A stretch of 6,213 nucleotides of DNA from positions 1 to 6,213 of the forward strand of contig UQBJ01000053.1 of the NCBI GenBank assembly GCA_900539255.1. The letters are read 5' to 3'. Within the stretch, counting starts at the first letter, position 1. The number at the start of each line of letters is the position of its first letter. The stretch comes from an uncultured Campylobacter sp. (GTDB lineage: Bacteria; Campylobacterota; Campylobacteria; Campylobacterales; Campylobacteraceae). Below, one piece after another: positions 4,850 through 6,213 of the stretch. Below the pieces are notes generated by a model, which saw nothing but the letters and a program-made list of their open reading frames with translations, ran no database searches and had not been told where the DNA came from. The position numbers were made by a program, and so were the translations under genes.

Positions 4850-5235
4850 GGGGTTTTCTCCGTGAGAATTTGAAAATTCTCGTGCTGTCTTGCTTTAAGC
4901 AGGCTGATAAGCTCTATAAAGCTCTCAAATTTCGAGCTTTTGTCGGCTTTTAGCTCCACGAGCGTGCTTTTTTCAAGCATTTGGAGCTTGTTTGCAAGCT
5001 CATCTAGGCTCACAGCCGTGTCGTTGTAGTAGAAAATGTCTTTTTCATCGATACTCACAAGCACTTTTTCTTTTTTGTCGCCTGATTTTTGGGCGACTTG
5101 GCTTTTTGGTAGCTCTACTTTTATGTGTCCATAGGCGATGAAAGTGGATATACTCAGCACAATCGCTAGCAAAACAAGCATTATGTCGATGAAAGGAACG
5201 ACATTAAGCCCTTCATTTCGTGGTAAGCGTATCAT
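4846..5235 (-). CDS. exbD: ExbD, proton-channel subunit of the TonB system
   Basis: ExbD works with ExbB as the proton-driven motor that energises TonB. The 129-residue product matches the family's length and layout: a short cytoplasmic start (MIRLPRNEG), one membrane helix (about 12-34) with the signature NVVPFIDIMLVLL, and a periplasmic domain from about residue 36. Asp17 in the helix corresponds to the essential Asp25 of E. coli ExbD. The periplasmic part contains the expected VLVSIDEKDIFYYND and LVELKADKSSKFE strands. The ATG at 5235 has AAAGG 6 nt upstream. Its stop overlaps the tonB start (GTGA), and its start overlaps the stop of a 29-codon ORF that fills the gap to exbB. Confidence 0.93.
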   Translation of the reverse strand: MIRLPRNEGLNVVPFIDIMLVLLAIVLSISTFIAYGHIKVELPKSQVAQKSGDKKEKVLVSIDEKDIFYYNDTAVSLDELANKLQMLEKSTLVELKADKSSKFESFIELISLLKARQHENFQILTEKTP

Positions 5236-5321
5236 AGATAGCCTTTAAAAGCTGAATTTTTCATCATTTTATCCTTAAAATTCACGCTCATCTTTGCCAA
5301 AATGCAAGCTACGCCCGTCAT
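5232..5321 (-). CDS. Possible 29-aa peptide exactly bridging exbB and exbD
   Basis: ATG 5321-5319 overlaps the exbB stop as ATGA, and its own stop (5234-5232) overlaps the exbD start as ATGA, so the 82-nt gap is filled with 4-nt overlaps at both ends. An AAAGG ribosome site lies 6 nt before the ATG, inside the end of exbB. The peptide starts MTGVACILAK and ends KNSAFKGYL; it is basic, has no membrane segment and resembles no family I know. A second start with a stronger site (AAGGA before ATGATG, near 5267) would give an 11-residue version. It may be a coupling leader that carries ribosomes to exbD rather than a working protein. An open frame of this length arises fairly often by chance. Confidence 0.3.
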   Translation of the reverse strand: MTGVACILAKMSVNFKDKMMKNSAFKGYL

Positions 5322-5737
5322 TTTGCGCCTTTAAATTGAGAGCTTAAAAGCGAAACCTTGCGGAGTAGGGCGTTGTAAGCCATTAGGCTCGGTATAGCCA
5401 CGATAAGTCCTAGTGCTGTGGCTTTCAAAGCCAGCGAAAGCCCTATAACTATGGACTTGACATCGATATTGCCTGAAAGCCCCATATCGTAAAACACTAT
5501 CATTATGCCAAGCACAGTGCCAAGAAGCCCGACATAAGGGGCGTTTGAGTAGATGATATACAGAGCCGTCAAATTTTCACTCAAAGCGTTGTCAAAATCA
5601 TCTTGTCTTTGATAATCGCTCGCTTTAACCTTGCGGAAAAAAAGCAGCCGTTCAATGACACACCACACGGCGACAAACGCCATAAAGCCGAGTATCCCAA
5701 AGATGATATAGTCAAGATTTGCCTTTAATATCTCCAT
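5318..5737 (-). CDS. exbB: ExbB, proton-channel subunit of the TonB system
   Basis: ExbB is the multimeric membrane scaffold that forms the proton path with ExbD and energises TonB. The 139-residue product is the short MotA/TolQ/ExbB type seen in epsilonproteobacteria; E. coli ExbB has 244 residues. It has three membrane segments: about 10-30, 64-83 (SNAPYVGLLGTVLGIMIVF) and 97-122 (IGLSLALKATALGLIVAIPSLMAYN). Thr74 and Thr107 match the conserved channel Thr148 and Thr181 of E. coli. The position of E. coli Glu176 appears to be Leu102, with a Lys105 nearby. The ATG at 5737 has AAGGA 6-7 nt upstream. It is the first gene of the minus-strand operon, with promoter candidates in the divergent region upstream. 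ExbB is preferred over TolQ because exbD and tonB follow. Confidence 0.92.
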   Translation of the reverse strand: MEILKANLDYIIFGILGFMAFVAVWCVIERLLFFRKVKASDYQRQDDFDNALSENLTALYIIYSNAPYVGLLGTVLGIMIVFYDMGLSGNIDVKSIVIGLSLALKATALGLIVAIPSLMAYNALLRKVSLLSSQFKGAK

Positions 5738-5772
5738 AAAAATTCCTTAAATTTTTGCTTATGGTTCTCAAA

Positions 5773-5778
5773 ATTATA
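5773..5778 (-). promoter_or_regulatory. -10 box, candidate promoter of exbB-exbD-tonB
   Basis: TATAAT on the minus strand is a perfect -10 hexamer, with a TG one base further upstream than in a strict extended -10. It predicts a start near 5766 and a leader of about 28 nt, containing the AAGGA site. Confidence 0.5.
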
Positions 5779-5820
5779 AACAAAAAAGGTAAATTTTAAG
5801 TTAAAAATACAATGTTTTAG

Positions 5821-5829
5821 TTTATAACA
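5821..5829 (-). promoter_or_regulatory. Second candidate exbB promoter (extended -10)
   Basis: TGTTATAAA on the minus strand is an extended -10 with one mismatch, predicting a start near 5814. An AT-rich stretch resembling half of a Fur box (AATAAT-T-AT, within 5822-5838) overlaps it. That would suit iron repression of TonB genes, but the match is partial. Confidence 0.35.
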
Positions 5830-5843
5830 TAATTATTCTTTTT

Positions 5844-5864
5844 TGTCAAATTTATAATTTGACA
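5844..5864. promoter_or_regulatory. 21-bp palindrome, candidate operator
   Basis: TGTCAAATT (5844-5852) and AATTTGACA (5856-5864) are perfect 9-bp arms around TAT. It lies between exbB and the divergent lipoprotein gene, about 30-50 bp upstream of the second exbB start candidate. It also contains a plus-strand TATAAT (5853-5858). The shape suits a dimeric regulator controlling one or both genes; I cannot assign a regulator. Confidence 0.5.
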
Positions 5865-5921
5865 CATTTTTACACATTAGGGCAAAAAATTTAAGATTTT
5901 TGAAACTTTTTGTTAAAAATG

Positions 5922-5930
5922 TGTTATAAT
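5922..5930 (+). promoter_or_regulatory. Extended -10 promoter of the downstream lipoprotein gene
   Basis: TGTTATAAT is a perfect extended -10 (TGnTATAAT), predicting a start near 5936-5938 and a leader of about 46 nt. That leader has a GTGCG / CGCAC hairpin (5947-5951 and 5956-5960, loop AGTT) before the GGAG ribosome site at 5973-5976. An AAAAATGTGT box sits immediately upstream. Confidence 0.7.
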
Positions 5931-5982
5931 TGCCCGATGAAAAAAAGTGCGAGTTCGCACCAAACTATATATGGAGTTTTTG

Positions 5983-6213
5983 ATGAAATTTTTACTGCCT
6001 TTTTTGTTGTTTTTTGCCTTTGTGGCGTGTTCTGATGAGAAAAAAGAAGCCCCAAGCATTGACACAGAGCAAAATGTCAGCATAGAGCAAAGCGATGAAA
6101 AAACCGAAGTCAATGACACAAATGTCCCCTTACCCGTGCCAAATTCGCATTTGCAGCCTTATCTTGCCCCAAACACAGCGACTTACGCCCTAGCCTCGCA
6201 TAAGGGGGGGGGG
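5983..6213 (+). CDS. Lipoprotein running into a poly-G tract, likely phase-variable, partial
   Basis: The frame is open from ATG 5983 to the window edge (77 codons). The product begins MKFLLPFLLFFAFVACSDEK, a lipoprotein signal with Cys16 as the acylated residue. A Glu/Asp-rich, low-complexity linker follows (about 18-47), then a Pro-rich piece (VPLPVPNSHLQPYLAPN). The frame then enters the G tract as Gly codons after Ser-His-Lys. ATG 5983 is preferred over the in-frame ATG 5971 because GGAG at 5973-5976 lies 6 nt before it. The function is unknown and the main domain must lie beyond the tract. Length changes in the tract would shift the frame, so expression of the full protein is probably switchable. 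It is divergent from exbB with its own strong promoter. Confidence 0.8.
   Translation, partial: MKFLLPFLLFFAFVACSDEKKEAPSIDTEQNVSIEQSDEKTEVNDTNVPLPVPNSHLQPYLAPNTATYALASHKGGG
6204..6213 (+). repeat. Homopolymeric G tract (at least 10) at the window end
   Basis: Ten consecutive G residues end the window, inside the lipoprotein reading frame (third base of AAG, then three GGG codons). The true length is unknown because the window stops in the tract. Such tracts mutate in length by slipped-strand mispairing and switch genes on and off in Campylobacter; they also commonly break assemblies. Confidence 0.9.

Noticed and set aside
5971..5982. Upstream in-frame ATG 5971 for the phase-variable lipoprotein
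   Set aside because: The GGAG ribosome site would fall inside the coding region; ATG 5983 has it at proper spacing and gives a normal signal peptide.
5913..6119. 68-codon minus-strand ORF
   Set aside because: It crosses the lipoprotein promoter and is antisense to its signal peptide; no ribosome site.

Overview
The window looks like a chromosomal stretch from a Campylobacter-like epsilonproteobacterium (Campylobacterota). Intergenic DNA is full of AAATTT-type words, promoters are seen as (extended) -10 boxes without a clear -35, and there are homopolymeric C and G tracts of the kind these bacteria use for phase variation. The gene set also fits: a short ExbB, ExbD and TonB in one operon, and small lipoproteins with an FVAC lipobox. 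Genus level is an inference from sequence style and gene content; species cannot be named.

Layout. (1) Positions 1-335 hold the 3' end of an isochorismatase-family cysteine hydrolase on the plus strand. It converges, across a 13-bp-stem hairpin at 334-375, on a four-gene minus-strand operon (2480 down to 414). That operon encodes an exported periplasmic protein, a multi-pass membrane protein, a DUF4878-like lipoprotein and a membrane-anchored YiiX/YebB-like permuted NlpC/P60 cysteine hydrolase. Its genes overlap or nearly touch, so they are probably co-translated, and all products are predicted to sit in the envelope. (2) Positions 2481-2971 are non-coding or nearly so. They contain a 40-bp inverted repeat, an extended -10 box abutting an 11-C tract, a possible 47-codon basic ORF, a 26-bp perfect palindrome, and the promoter of a small Lys-rich lipoprotein (2972-3265), which ends in a strong bulged hairpin. 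(3) Positions 3301-3916 have no convincing gene but carry degenerate direct repeats and a small inverted repeat. (4) At 3917-4019 on the minus strand lies the small bacterial signal recognition particle RNA (ffs, 4.5S RNA), recognised from its GGAA-capped tip and closing stem. It has a good extended -10 just upstream.

(5) Positions 4136-5737 on the minus strand hold exbB-exbD-tonB, the proton-driven inner-membrane engine for TonB-dependent outer-membrane transport. exbD and tonB overlap by GTGA. The 82-nt gap between exbB and exbD is exactly filled by a 29-codon ORF that overlaps each neighbour by ATGA. (6) A 245-bp divergent control region (5738-5982) has a 21-bp palindrome, ACACATT boxes and promoters in both directions. 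It separates exbB from a plus-strand lipoprotein gene, which runs into a G tract of at least 10 where the window stops. That gene is the best phase-variation candidate here.

No mobile element, CRISPR array, tRNA or rRNA was seen. The most unusual parts are the two homopolymeric tracts and the structures around them, the small ORF between exbB and exbD, and the uncharacterised four-gene envelope operon.
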